64,000 nt of DNA from Pectinophora gossypiella (GCF_024362695.1 NC_065426.1:310001-374000); one strand, 5' to 3'; numbered from the stretch's first letter, positions 32,490 through 43,910 are shown. A program made the numbers and translations. Notes: generated by a model from the letters alone, not told the origin.

Positions 32490-32760
32490 CATGAACGGCC
32501 TACGTGGTCCAGTGGTTGAGCTCACGATCCGGAGACCGCGGGTTCGAATCCCGGTGAGGACATAATATCACTTTGTGATCCCTAGTTGGTTAGGACATTA
32601 CAGGCTGATCAACTGGTTGTCCGAAATTAAGATGATCCGTGCTTCGGAAGGCACGTTAAGCCGTCGGTCCCGGTTACTACTTACTGATGTAAGTGACTAA
32701 TCGTTACATGAGCCATGTCAGGGGCCTTTGGCGGCTCAATAATAACCCTGACACCAGGGT
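32490..32760 (+). mobile_element. SINE A, near full length
   Basis: Head with box A (GTGGTCCAGTGGTTGAG) and an exact box B (GGGTTCGAATCCC), body ATATCACTTTGTGATCCCTA, shared core CGTGCTTCGGAAGGCACG, and tail GGCCTTTGGCGGCTCAATAA with ACCCTGACACCAGGG. It stops where MITE L starts at 32764. The best SINE A here for reading the module order. 31970-32485 is AT-rich with no feature. Confidence 0.85.
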
Positions 32761-32763
32761 GTA

Positions 32764-32970
32764 TGTCGTGGCCAGATCTTAGAATTGATCATTTCATGAT
32801 GTGCTCGATCATTTCATGAAATGGTCATATTTCATGAAATAGAGTATCACACGTAGGTCACATTATGATGTAGTTTGGCCAAATCAATGAACACAAAACG
32901 TTTAACTATATAAGCAACTAAATGCATGATTACTTCATGATATGGCCTAACGTTGGCAATCATATCGTAA
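32764..32970. mobile_element. MITE L, diverged copy
   Basis: Begins TGTCGTGGCCAGATCTTAGA with ATTGATCATTTCATGATG, as in the complete copy at 36782-36996. The right half keeps only loose matches such as ACTTCATGATATGGCC. Its start touches the SINE A tail. Confidence 0.55.
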
Positions 32971-33319
32971 AATTAGTAACATTATCCACCGGTAGTGGCG
33001 CTGGTGTCGATTATATTATTTAAAACTTGATTGATATTATAATCGTAGAATCAATTGTAATTGTACAATTTTCCATATCCACAGCCTCTTTTCGAATAAG
33101 GACAAGAGCATTCTTTACATTATCCAAATACCTAACAGTGACCTAACTAGGCTACTGGCCCATCCATTATCCTCTCCACAAACTAAATTATTAAAAAAAC
33201 AACGCGCACGCACACAGTAAATTAAATAAATTAAGTAAGTATTTCCTTAAAAATCAATAGAAAAACGAGATCTTCAACATTGAGTAGAGTTCACAATGCA
33301 AACAAGAAACCTTAACCAT

Positions 33320-33600
33320 TACAGAAAAAAAAACGGCCAAGTCAGAGTTGAGTCTGGTAGTGTTCCGTAGCAACACTTTATTATATCTGTCTGACTTCGT
33401 CCGCGAGATGTATCGCGATATAATTAGATATATTATATCGCGTTAGGCAGTCTAAGTTCGTCTCTGGAATCTAGCTGTGTGCTAACTTTAATCAAAATCG
33501 GTCCAGTCATTTCGGCGTGAGGCTTGAGAAGGTAACAAACACATACAGTTACTTTTGTATTTCTATTATTTAATAGTAATTATGAATACATTATTGCCCA
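33320..33600 (+). repeat. Common lepidopteran-type repeat (FF)
   Basis: TCTGTCTGACTTCGTCCGCG and AATCGGTCCAGTCATTTCGG followed by GGTAACAAACACATACAG. Such AAATCGGTCCAG and ACTTCGTCCGCG phrases recur in lepidopteran DNA. Related blocks are at 46740-46930 and 61805-61985. Class unassigned. Confidence 0.5.
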
Positions 33601-35150
33601 TGATGATAAGAGGCTGAATGTATTCTGTTTTTTTTTATTTCTCGGTCGGCAGAAAAGAGATTGCATTGTATTATTTCCATGAGTACATAGAAGCAATTGA
33701 ATTATTTCATAAGACAATTTTCAGATTCTCACACGGAACTCTAAAAATATCGTATTCCACTCAACTCTTATGTCGCAGTGTTAAAGACTATTTTCTTACT
33801 ACTTTATCTGAATAGTCACAAATACAATTAAGTTTACACAGCGGAGTGGTTTCAATATGAACTCTATGGTATTGTGCTTAAAGTCCTTCAATATTTTTTG
33901 TCTGTAGGTATTATAAATGTGATAAGGGTTTAATTAGTGAAATCACAAAAAATCCAATCAAATATTTTTCAAAAACAGGCTATATTGACTATTCTACTAC
34001 TTACCAACTCTGGGGTCAGCCGTTTCATAGATTCGGGATATTTTACCACGATGCTCCACTGTGTAATGTTCGAGAAACTTCTTCACCCAACCAAAACTAA
34101 TATTTATGTTGATGTACTTATAATCAATTCGAAATAATCCATTAAAAATAATGAAAATCGAACTTAACACCTCCCGATTAGTCAAATGCTATCTAGCCTT
34201 TTACACCACCGAGTGGGTAAATCTTGAATGTAAAAAAAAACAAGTAGGAAAGTATTTTATTCTACGGAACCTTTCCAACTAAAAGTCGTTCTTGACCATA
34301 TTTTTCCATGTACAGATTTCGGCAGTGTACGTGTGTCGTCGTGCGATTGGAAATTCAAGTTTCTAAATGTCCAAATATTGTTTCTTGCGAGTGAGGGGGG
34401 GAGTACAGATCCCGCTCAGGTGACCGAGCGGAGAACCGATCGTGTTACCCGCTAGGATAGACGGGCACACAACTCTTTACATTCTTCTTCTATCGTGTGA
34501 GTTGTGAGGTGGAGTACCAACCTCATCAACAAAACTGATTGAAAGACTTGGTATATATGCTTGATTGAATTCACCACTATATCAATACTAAACTATATAA
34601 AAAATAAACTATAAATACATATAGGTAAATTATAAACTATAAATATATGTACACATTTTTTATGAACAATTTTAAAAGTCCTGTTTCACGCTTATAACGA
34701 CAACCAAAGTGATTATTAGACATTTAAGACAACCACGGAATGATGCTGTCTATGTTGTCCCTGCCTATCTTGTGCGGCAGGGGTACGAGAAAAAATAAAT
34801 AAACTCAGTATGACTTTTCTCCTGAACTGTACAGAATTGGTGTCTTTGAGGAAGGGTGATTGTAGACAAACATGGATCCGTGGTCTCCGATTAAAGTTGC
34901 GTCATTGGTGTAATGTTCGTCTGTGTCTGAGTGTGTCTACGTGTCTGTGTCACCGTGTGGGCGCACCGTAATGTATTTTCCAGTTTTTTTTCTATCATTA
35001 GACAAATTAGCGTTTTTCGTGACCGTATGTACAGTTAGTATAAAAATGTTACTTTCTTAGCTTGCAGTGGTGCCAATTTTCGAAAGTTCATGTGTTCGTA
35101 CCTTATTTCGGGAGCGCATTTTTGGTTTGTTTTTCTGTTGGCCTGTTCGG
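33600..35150. other. Mostly unique stretch with one SINE A scrap
   Basis: 34480-34535 (CTTCTTCTATCGTGTGAGTT then GTGAGGTGGAGTACCAACCT) is the inverted end of SINE A. Apart from GT-rich DNA at 34915-34970, nothing else is recognised and no gene is supported. Confidence 0.4.
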
Positions 35151-35154
35151 AGAA

Positions 35155-35235
35155 CTATTGGGGTGAGAGCCGTCAGCGCTTCCCATTTGTCCAGCCAAGT
35201 AGTTAATGCAATAAGTCACGCGGAAAAAAAATTCG
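35155..35235 (+). repeat. Repeat family R
   Basis: AGAGCCGTCAGCGCTTCCCA, TTTGTCCAGCCAAGTAGTTA and AAGTCACGCGG match the copies at 46430, 51310 and 54190. Confidence 0.55.
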
Positions 35236-35769
35236 GGGAACGCGTCACTTACCTACACCGTAGCCTCGCGGGTTAGGTTAGGTTACTAAATTTGACATAA
35301 CGAGTTTGAATTCATGTTTGAATCATAGATAAAGGAGTGATGTTATGAATGTTATGTTTCTATTAGCGTTTCAATATAAGGGCCTCATAGCACTGCAAGT
35401 TTTCCGTTAAAATAATTATTGAGCTGCTGAAAGTATGTATAAGTCATAGCAAGAAGCCTTTGGAGTCTATAAGTAAACGTGTGGGTAATGTAACTAGACC
35501 CAATGTTCCTATAGTAATATAATTATTATACAACATTGCTAGAACCACTTAACTTTTGGCGTGGTCTGTGTGAGCTACGATGGTAGCTGATGAATATGTT
35601 GTGGACTGTATTAGGTACTAAATGAAATGAAGGAATAACAAATACTTAGCTTTGTTAGAGATTTTTAATGTATTTTCAGCAAAGTCACCAAAAAAGCACC
35701 AGACGTAAGAACGAAACAAAACCAACATACAAAAACGTCAAAAAAGAAGAAATATAAAAACATATAAAA

Positions 35770-35960
35770 ATTTAACTGTAAGTCTCACTAAATGTCAAAT
35801 ATGTTAGTGCGACTGAGTCCTAGAGTGGGTACATTATATTGTTCATGACTGTACTCGTTAAATGAGCCATGTTAGGGGCCTTTGGCCGCTCAATAATAAT
35901 CCTGACACCAGGATTGATGAGGTTGGTATTCCACCTCACAATCCACACGATAAGAAGTGC
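35770..35960 (+). mobile_element. MITE F (5'-truncated) joined to SINE A tail
   Basis: 35770-35853 carries CTGTAAGTCTCACTAAATGT to the intact right end GTTCATGACTGTA. From about 35858, GAGCCATGTTAGGGGCCTTT and TGACACCAGGATTGATGAGG to CCACACGATAAGAAG is the 3' end of SINE A. The left arm of F and the 5' part of SINE A are both missing at the junction. Confidence 0.65.
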
Positions 35961-36394
35961 TGATTACCGTCGATATTGACCGAAATCCACACAATTGTTT
36001 TGCAGCCAGTACCACCAGCACAATGCATTGAGTCTCGCCTGAGAAAACAAACAGTTGCTCAACATTCAAACAGTTCTATTTAATCTGATTGACCTCAACT
36101 GAGCGAACTGAGCAAACATATTGGTCAATTAATTAATTCCGACATTATTTTATTTTCATCAAAATTAAACACAGAATTGAACTTACATAATGCGGGCTAT
36201 TTTTATTATATTTTCACAGATATTTTTACGTTTTGGGACTGACTAGAAACAGGACGCGATCAGCTGTTTATCTTCCCGGGCATGTCGTTAAAACCGACAG
36301 GATCATTATGATGACGCCATTGATCGATCACTCTATGGGCGATTGGCTGATCACCTATCATCATAATCTAAGGGCTTCGTATTAAGAATGTCTG

Positions 36395-36575
36395 CAAGTC
36401 TTCTGATTGCTTGTTAACATAACATAGCTTCACGCCTGTTCCCCGAAAGGGACAGGCAGACGTGTTTAGTACACGCACTACTCCTCGCCAGCTGTCTAAG
36501 TCCCATGTAGCAGGGGGTCTATTGCCATTAATCGGGCACAAATCCTGGAAACCGCGTGATATCAATTATCTATGA
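36395..36575 (-). repeat. Tail family J
   Basis: ACATAGCTTCACGCCTGTTC, CCCGAAAGGGACAGGCAGAC, CACTACTCCTCGCCAGCTGT and TCCTGGAAACCGCGTGATAT form the most complete inverted copy of family J. It is followed by a poly(T)-rich run at 36605-36630. Confidence 0.6.
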
Positions 36576-36781
36576 TCCAATCATGAATTGAATATCACGT
36601 CGAATTTTTTTTTTTTTTTATTTTTTTTTTCTTACTATAAATTCAGTGGTTTAGAGCCCGAGCTGGGATTCAAACTCGTTATACTACGATGTAAGTCTCG
36701 CATTCTCTTCTTTCTTTCTTTCATTCATTCTCCGAACAAAGCTATCACGGACACAATTGCGAGCGTGATTTTAAGTATGTA

Positions 36782-36996
36782 TGTCGTGGCCAGATCATAG
36801 AATTGATCATTTCATGATGTGCTCATGAAATAGCCAACTTAAGTTGACCATACCTATCGTTGAAACGACAACTTTTAATGATATTACAATCAACGTTTGG
36901 CCATATCGTTAATGTAGGCGGTGTCCATGTTATGTGGTGTAATAAAAATGGCCGAACACATCATGAAATGATCAATTCTAAGATCTGGCCACGACA
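36782..36996. mobile_element. MITE L, complete
   Basis: TGTCGTGGCCAGATCATAGA ATT at the left is mirrored at the right (AATTCTAAGATCTGGCCACG ACA). The inverted arms run about 45 bases, through ATCATTTCATGATGTG. TA flanks both ends (36780-36781 and 36997-36998). No frame of note; a 112-codon minus frame across it is chance. Relatives at 32764 and 51435. Confidence 0.85.
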
Positions 36997-37284
36997 TATA
37001 TTTATATGCGTTGCGAGTAAATGCGAATATGAATTGACTTGAAAAGCGCTCGCTACTTGGGTGAACCATCATAAATAAATATGGTAGAGTCATAGTTAGT
37101 TTACAGTTTCCAACGTGGAACGTGTTTGTCAGGGCCGGCTCAAGTGGCGGCAACGTAGACGTGAAGAGACGTGCCAGTGAGATGGACAAGAGGCCGCGCC
37201 CAGGGACGGACGCAGGTCTATATCTCAAGGCTATTATGTTAGCTTAGAGTATTGCCAAACAAAATGGTGTTTTATCTGATATTG

Positions 37285-37662
37285 GTGCTAATTCCTGTAA
37301 ATACCATCTAATTTTATTTTAAGTTATATCTGTCATTTTCTTATCCGCCGAAAAGGAAAGGGACGGGTAATCGACAAGCATAAAATTTATGGAACACACG
37401 TCAATTTTAAGCACAAATCTAAACCAATCGTCTAAAAATTTTACATCAGTCAATAACCCGACACAGTTAAGTAGACAGCACGTCAAACGGATTGCATACC
37501 AGCGACGTACCTTTTTGATTCGCCCGGGTTATTCATTCATTTACTCATTCATCCTAAAATTAAGAGCTGTGAATCATCCGTCCCTTTCCTTTTCGACGGA
37601 TATGAAAATGACGGATATAACTTAAAATAAAATTAGGCGGTGTCTGCAGGAATCGGGGTTAT
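37285..37662. mobile_element. MITE P, complete foldback
   Basis: The left arm ATTCCTGTAAATACCATCTA to AAAAGGAAAGGGACGGG is inverted at the right (CGTCCCTTTCCTTTTCGACG to GGTGTCTGCAGGAATC). Arms are about 80 bases, with about 200 bases between them. The inner region matches 22993-23300. No coding content. Confidence 0.8.
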
Positions 37663-37784
37663 TATATTACTTCTTTTTGACGTGACTTGTTGTAGATATG
37701 TCGCATTAGGTTCAATTTCCAAATCTATTAGACTGCAAATGTTGTGTGCACCTATAATGGGCTTATGTAACAGTCTATAACAAA

Positions 37785-37955
37785 CATTATAGAAGGAAAA
37801 ATTAAGGGAAGAGAAGAAAGGGTAGACCTAGGATAACATTTATGAAACAAATAAAAGAGAAGGTGCAGGTCGTGTCGTATCGGGAGGTGAAGGTTTTGGC
37901 GGGAAGAAGAGAGGAATGGCGATTACTCCACCGACAAGAGCGCAGCTCTTAAATA
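37785..37955 (+). mobile_element. LINE E 3' stub, frameshifted
   Basis: ACATTATAGAAGGAAAAATT, AACAAATAAAAGAGAAGGTG and a last frame reading VKVLAGRREEWRLLHRQERSS then stop. Relative to 9350-9580 the reading frame shifts in the basic region, so it is dead. The late R-x-E-E-W takes the place of D-R-x-x-W. A short GA repeat follows. Confidence 0.7.
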
Positions 37956-37967
37956 GAGAGAGAGAAC

Positions 37968-38047
37968 AGTCTAATTCCTGATATAACTTTTATTTTATTT
38001 AATGTTTTATTAAGTAAATAAAATAAAAGTTACATCAGGAATTAGAC
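37968..38047. repeat. Short near-perfect hairpin
   Basis: GTCTAATTCCTGATATAACT TTTATTTTATTTA pairs with TAAATAAAATAAAAGTTACA TCAGGAATTAGAC, about 33 bases per arm with one clear mismatch and a short loop. It starts just after the LINE E stub. It could be a tiny MITE or a hairpin RNA source; only one copy was seen. Confidence 0.6.
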
Positions 38048-38504
38048 AGCTTATATAGCTGTCGGTGTACCTTTTTTATAAATAAATAGAAAACTAACTA
38101 AATCCATCTCTGTATTGCCACCATGCTAGTATTTTGTCAGTCGGCAGCTTTGTGACAACTCGTGCGCATTCTCCGTCCCTCTCACGCGCTGTACGTTAGA
38201 GCTAGACAGGAGATGTCGTCACGGGACACTGAGGGCCACGCAATCATAATATTTGGCCACTTATGGGTAACAATACGGACAGACTATTTGTACTATATAT
38301 GGAGAATTTGTGATAGTTTTTTGAAGAGATTTTTTGGTAGGTTTTTATTTTTATTTTTAAAAAGCAGACTTCCTCTGCTAACTGTTGAGGCAGGGAGTAA
38401 AGAAACCAGAATGCTTTCAGCTGCTTATCATAATTAGCCTGACAGCAGATAAGATTCCTTCCGAATCGTACGCGCGGACAGAATTTTCAGTTTTGTATGG
38501 AATT

Positions 38505-38622
38505 ATGATCCAGTCGATTGATAAGCGTGGAGGAAGCAAAAGAAATGTGTCAGGATCGAAGCAAATGGAATTCCATAATCACTACATACCCCGGTGGGAA
38601 ATAGGCGTGAGTTTATGTATGT
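38505..38622 (+). mobile_element. LINE D 3' stub
   Basis: GTCGATTGATAAGCGTGGAG, GTGTCAGGATCGAAGCAAAT, ACCCCGGTGGGAAATAGGCG then TGAGTTTATGTATG. Nothing recognised between 38050 and 38500. Confidence 0.65.
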
Positions 38623-38794
38623 TATAAACCAGTCTCCGCACACTGGGTGGCATTGCAATTTTTCAAAATATAAAAAAGTCTGACAAATACCTACTGCCTA
38701 TGGGTTATTTTTTTGACGTGACTTCGACTGCGACGCAAATGGCATCAACTGCTTGGCTGTGGATACTACTTGGCCGGCAAGACTAAGTATAACA

Positions 38795-39300
38795 TAAACA
38801 TAAACAGCCTATACACATCCCACTGCTGGGCACAGACCTCCCCTCAGTTAACCGGAGGGGGTACGGAAAATACTCCACCACGCTGCTCCACTGCGGGTTA
38901 GTGGAGGTGTTTGGGCCAGTAGCCCAGGACCAATGGTTTAGCGTGTCTTCCGAAGCACGGAATCATCTTACTCAGACAATCAGGTGATTCAAGCTTTGGA
39001 TGTCTGAGATTAAGTTTATGGGTTCGATATCTAATATGGTCTAGGTATATCATATTCATCTTCGGATTTGAATACCAAGTAGGTAGCTGCAAGTTGACTT
39101 CGTGCCTTAGAATGCACGTTAAGCCGTTTTAGTCCCGGTTACTACCTACTTACTTGCGTAAACAAGTAATCGTTATATGGGCTATGTCAGGAGTCTTAAT
39201 TTTGTGGCTGACCCAGGGTTGCTCAGCTTATTCATCCACCTCACAACCCACACGATATAAGGAGTTGACCTCAAACAACTTGAGACTCTGCCTACCCTGA
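38795..39300. mobile_element. SINE B (minus) next to SINE A end (plus)
   Basis: 38795-39005 is SINE B inverted: ACAGCCTATACACATCCCAC, GCTGCTCCACTGCGGGTTAG, core GCGTGTCTTCCGAAGCACGG, CAGACAATCAGGTGATTCAA. Its head is lost. 39100-39300 is a SINE A end in plus orientation: core GAATGCACGTTAAGCCG, then CCTCACAACCCACACGATAT. The two point in opposite directions with about 95 unique bases between them. Confidence 0.7.
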
Positions 39301-40490
39301 TAGCGACTTCGGAGGTGAACCTTTCCGTCTATAATTACAAAAACAATATTAAAATATTACCAAACATGTTGGCTGTTAGAAATTGCAAATAAAAATGGTA
39401 ATAAGGGCGTTTTCTTTGCGGTAAGTATTTCTCAAACTGCCGCGAAATACAGTCAAGGGGTTGTCCCCTTGAGGGACGGTGTGGTTTGCGTTTTATTACT
39501 TTTTTATTTCTTTTTAACAGCTTTAGGGGTCAGTTGCATCGTGCTGTTAGATAGGGTTGCCTCGAGGTATTGGTTCGCGTTAGAAAACAGGGCTTTAAAA
39601 TCAATATACTTAATTACCTAATTAATTTATTATTAGGCCGCCTTTTAGCACTTTAATTTTTGTAATATATAAACATTTATGTCATTTTATTATATTTTTT
39701 CTGTTGAAACATAACATAGGTAAGCATAGCATAAGCGTAGGTCAGCTAGAAGAAATCTCTTTGTTTAGAGATAAGCTTACCTGTGTAATGTTGTAATGTT
39801 CAGTAGAAGTCACTGGCAAGGGTGATTGGAGTGATCGGAGACACGGTAGAAATCAATACACAGCAAGTACATGTGTACGCGTATATTTCCGGAGGCCCAA
39901 TGAATGATATTTCAATACAATATTATAAAATGCTTACTAACTGCTTAATTTGACGTTGTATTGGTGTGACGTAGGTATGGTCACACTACACCTGTACTAT
40001 CTGTATTCTTTGTATGTTCCTCGTGTCTGTCTTATTGTGTACAAATAAATAAGCGCTGATTGAGGGAATACAACTGTATTATATAATTTTGTACCTAATT
40101 ACTTAATAATAATATTTAGTTAGATATTATAATATTATTATAATAAGGCACCTAGTGTCGCCTCTTTTATATTGCCGTGCCTTTGCAGGGCGTCACATGT
40201 ACCTTTTTACTATGTTCCACCTTAATTTATGTTTGTGACATGCAATAAATGAATATGAATACAATCAAAGAGCAAAAGTGCAGTCACTGCGCCAAGCGAA
40301 TTATTTGTAAACAGTGGTGAAATTATGAACCATTAGTTCTCATAATTATAATAGAGGTATTTATATTTTTGTAGGTGTTTATGGTCTATTACAGAAACGA
40401 CATGTAACCAGGAGGTCTTAAGTGCAACCAGTTAATTTATTACTTTGCAAGAAACTGATTGGACTTTTGCACCTTATCGTTCGCCAAGGG
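39300..40490. other. No recognised features
   Basis: AT-rich DNA. A poly(A)-signal-like AATAAATGAATATG lies near 40245. No gene or shared repeat was identified. Confidence 0.4.
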
Positions 40491-40494
40491 CTTC

Positions 40495-40680
40495 CTCAAA
40501 ATTCAAAATTATTTATTTTTCAAAATTGGCTTACATAGTTAGCGCTTTTTGAACGTCAAAAAAATAAATTACATATTATGTAAGTAACTAGCTGTAAAAC
40601 TACTACTACATCGGAAGCTGTAACGCTGAGGGAAAGACGTGGCCAGAAAACCTCCCAACACAGGGCCCTAGTCCTACTGT
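40495..40680 (-). repeat. Antisense retroelement 3' end (BB)
   Basis: TTCAAAATTATTTATTTTTC at left, then GCTTTTTGAACGTCAAAAAA and ACTACTACATCGGAAGCTGT through AACACAGGGCCCTAGTCC. The left end looks like an inverted poly(A) signal and tail. It reads like a LINE 3' UTR common in Lepidoptera, but only one copy is here. Confidence 0.4.
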
Positions 40681-41088
40681 TTCATGTTTTCCTTACTTTT
40701 CTTTTTTTTTAATCCAGTTTATAATATATAATTTATAGACTTAAATACAATGGTATTCCAATTACAGTCGGTGGAAGGAAAGTGAAAAATAAAGAGTTTA
40801 TGTGACTTCCAACTCTACCACTTTAAATATTCTTTCAAATAAAATGATCCGGGCGTCACCCCTAAGCCCTTCACAGCAATCCGTCACCCACAGTGGCTGG
40901 TCGTGTAGAATGCAATAATATCTTTTATATTCAGATAATGGCCCCCTCCCGTTACACCCGGGAAAATCTTCCTTATCCGGGTGAAAGTGTCTGTGGTTTA
41001 GTTATACTTAGTAACTTTAAAAAAAAAAAAACAATGATTTTCCAATTTGTTTTCGAATTCATATTTGGAACATAAAATACCTAATTAC

Positions 41089-41274
41089 GTGAAGGAAAAC
41101 ATCGTGAGGAAATCCACATTCCCGAGAAACGCATTTCGAAGGTTAGTAACCTAACCTGTTTTGGGCTGATTTTCCCTTCTCTGGTTGCAAAAAACCTAAT
41201 AGGTAATCTAATCTTCAGGTTATGTAAGTGGACCCTGTGAAAACGGGATAAATCTAGGGAGACGATGCCGATGA
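41089..41274 (+). repeat. Repeat family II
   Basis: TGAAGGAAAACATCGTGAGG, CCCGAGAAACGCATTTCGAA, GGGCTGATTTTCCCTTCTC and a final GATGATG. The second copy is at 58955-59108 (CCCGAGAAATGCGTTTCGGA). The GATGATG end is typical of LINE-mobilised repeats in this window. Confidence 0.55.
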
Positions 41275-41592
41275 TGGTCTCCGTGGTCCAGTGCTTCAAA
41301 ATTAAGCGGTGGATTCACGATCCGGAGGTCCCAGGTTCGAATCCCGATGGGGACATTTAACAAAAATCACTTTGTGGTCTCTAGTTTGGTTAGGACATTG
41401 CTAGCTGATCACCCGATTGTCCGAAAGTAAGATGATCCGTGCTTCGGAGGCCACGTTAAACAGTCAGCCGAAAAAATCACGTCCACCAACCCGCAGTGAA
41501 GCAGCGTGGTGGAGTATGCTCCATTCCCCGTCCGGTTGATTGAGGGGAAGGCCTGTACCCAGCGATGGGACGTATATAGGCTGTTTATAATA
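41275..41592 (+). mobile_element. SINE B, full length
   Basis: Head with box A (GTGGTCCAGTGC) and exact box B (GGTTCGAATCC), body AAAATCACTTTGTGGTCTCT, core CGTGCTTCGGAGGCCACG (slightly changed), then AACCCGCAGTGAAGCAGCGT and TGTACCCAGCGATGGGACGT with a GGCTGTTTATAAT end. Plus-strand twin of 48674-49006. Confidence 0.85.
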
Positions 41593-41594
41593 TA

Positions 41595-41815
41595 TCTAAA
41601 CTGTGAATACTGTGAATGTGGTCACCCGGACCAAACCATATCCCACATAGTGAACGAGTGCCCTCTGCACCGGTTCCCAGGTGGTATAGCCGAACTGCAT
41701 TGTGTGACGGATGCAGCGGAGACTTGGTTAGGGGAGCTTAAGCTGGATATTTGATCCAAGCAGGATATTTGTGTGCCATACGCAATAATAATAATAATAA
41801 TAATAATATATCTAC
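41595..41815 (+). mobile_element. LINE 3' stub with AAT tail (Cys-rich C-terminus)
   Basis: Reads CEYCECGHPDQTISHIVNEC then PLHRFPGGIAELHCVTDAAE and TWLGELKLDI before stop at 41752-41754. A C-x-C-G...Q-T...H-I-V-x-x-C-P block is a usual LINE reverse transcriptase C-terminal zinc-binding motif. A 3' UTR of about 40 bases and an AATAATAAT tract follow, as in RTE-like elements. It starts just after SINE B. Confidence 0.75.
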
Positions 41816-41819
41816 ATAC

Positions 41820-42590
41820 TTACTAATTATATAATTTATGTGAAAGACTTACCCCCAAAATTGTCTTTAACAGTTGTACAAGACATTTCTCAACAATTTT
41901 AAAACAAATTACACTATCACAGCAAGATAAAAGCTTGTACAAGTTGAAAATTCAACTTCCACTTATCCAGTGCTCATTTTGAGGACCAATGTAAGCTGAC
42001 CTGTTGCAAATCACTTTAGGCGTCTTTCTCTACGAACGTAATAAATCCATGTCAAAGGTCAGACTAATTTTGTCCAAAACATTACTTTGACAAAACCTTG
42101 TTTCACGCCGATGTGCGTTCACAAAGTCTCCTACACATTACAAACTTAAATCTACATCTGTGTACACAGATAAAGCCCTCGTTTATCAAAGGAATGGGGC
42201 GATTTTCCTCTTAGTGGTGTAGTATGGGATGCAAAACCAAGTTGGTACAGTAGGTCCTCAGGCAAAACACTTGGAAGATACGGATCTTGTTAAAGGAAAC
42301 GTCTTTTTCAGTCTCCATTGTCTACAATTACTTGCTTTGTGGTGTGCCATATGTGCGTCTCTTTCTAACACGAGGAAATAGACATCAATCTGTCCCATTC
42401 GAAGGCAACTTTTGGAATCCAATTTGAGATTTCCGCTCGGCTTGTTTCGATGTTGTTCTTTCTCATTTCGTGTTTTTGTGCCGTGACTTTTCCGGGGTGG
42501 TGAATATGCGCTGACAGCCTCCAGTTTGTCTACTTTTCAGTTTGCAAGTCACCAGAAGCCATAACAGCGCCTGGGACGGAAATAAACTTA
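41820..42590. other. No recognised features
   Basis: Unique-looking moderately AT-rich DNA. No gene, and no repeat shared with the window. Confidence 0.4.
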
Positions 42591-42591
42591 C

Positions 42592-43210
42592 TTTTTTTCT
42601 TCTATGGGTTGTGGGGCTACCAACCTCATCAACCCTGGTGTCGAAAGGGTACGCAAAGGTGTATATAGTACTTTGAGGGTATGCTTATTCTCATTAACCG
42701 GTCATAAATCCTGGAAACCACGTGATATTACTTATATGTATGAACCAAACATAAACCACCGATTGGAACCAGTTCTAGAACCACTTCGATCGTAAAATAA
42801 CATATATTCTCACGACTATATCCCACCCAATGGGGTAGTCAGACGTATATCTTTCGCAAGATGAACTACCTAAGTATCCACACCTCACCGAGCTTTCTCT
42901 TAGACCAACGTGATGGGTGGTGAGGCGTATCTCCATCTATAATAACCGAGAAAACTGTGTTAGTGAAAACTGCACACAAGATAAATTAATAACTCATTGG
43001 TGTAAGTCCGGTATCGGGGTTTAAGCTGGACGCTCCCCGATTGAGAAGCAAGCTGATTTACCACAGGACTACAGTGACCAATCAGTAATATATTATACTG
43101 TAAATTCACGTCTGTCAATGAGATTCGGTATATACCGTCCGTAGAGCGACTAGTAATTCGTTTGAGAAGCAAGCCGGTGTACCTACCACAGGACCACATT
43201 GAGTTTGTGA
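42592..43210. repeat. Patchwork of SINE A, J, H and JJ fragments
   Basis: 42592-42650 SINE A end inverted (ACCAACCTCATCAACCCTGG); 42690-42745 family J (AAATCCTGGAAACCACGTGA); 42800-42945 family H inverted (AGATGAACTACCTAAGTATC, TCACCGAGCTTTCTCTTAGA); 42955-43210 two blocks of repeat JJ (GATAAATTAATAACTCATTG and GAGAAGCAAGCCGGTGTACC). The density of short, worn fragments suggests an old insertion-prone stretch. Confidence 0.5.
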
Positions 43211-43599
43211 TCATTACTTCTTTCTAAAATACTTAAATAAATAATAATAAACAAATTGAAAACCTAACTGTGTTTGCCACCAATCCGTATATTTGTATTT
43301 CCCTAACTGATTCTATTGAGAGCGACTTCACTCACCCCCGTCAATCACCCCTGATATTGTCAAACACAAAACTCTTTAACTTTTGAGTACAAATTAAAAA
43401 CCTCCCTACATTGCGAATTAGCGGAATCACTAGAGACGTGAAATGCGAATAATATTGGTCTGTATTTGCAATGCAAAAATCGCGAATATTTTCCAGTTTC
43501 ACATTCGCAATTCGCGGAATTAGTACTATAATTTTACGAAGTATATAAGGAAGTAATAAAGTAGTTCTGTATAGTACTGTTCTGTTCTGTGTTATAGTA

Positions 43600-43910
43600 G
43601 TTCTGTGCAATAAAGTATATATGATTTGATTTGTTTGATTTGAAGTAATAAGTTAGAATGTAAATGAAATAGCAAGCAGCATAATTATGATAGATAATAT
43701 AAGATTTACCTACGGTTGTACCCACCCTAATAGTAACATAACATAACACACGCCTGTATCAGAGGTAGGCAAAGATTCCTCGCTTATATTCTTCTTCTTA
43801 TCGTGTGGGTTGTGAGGTGGAATACCAGCCTCATCAACCCTGGTGTTAGGGTTATTATTGAGCCGCCAAAGTAACGACTACATACCTACAGTAAGTAGCT
43901 CGCTTATATT
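43600..43910. repeat. LINE tail and inverted SINE A end
   Basis: 43607-43645 has TGTGCAATAAAGTATATATG with GATTTGATTTG, a LINE 3' end with its own AATAAA. 43788-43905 is SINE A inverted (CTTCTTATCGTGTGGGTTGT, ATACCAGCCTCATCAACCCT, GGGTTATTATTGAGCCGCCA). Confidence 0.6.

Noticed and set aside
36890..37228. A 112-codon frame on the minus strand
   Set aside because: It runs through MITE L and unrelated flank with no domain. Chance frame in palindromic DNA.
41506..41754. An 82-codon frame that could be a small Cys/His protein
   Set aside because: Its first third is SINE B read through and the Cys-rich remainder is a LINE C-terminal stub with a microsatellite tail.
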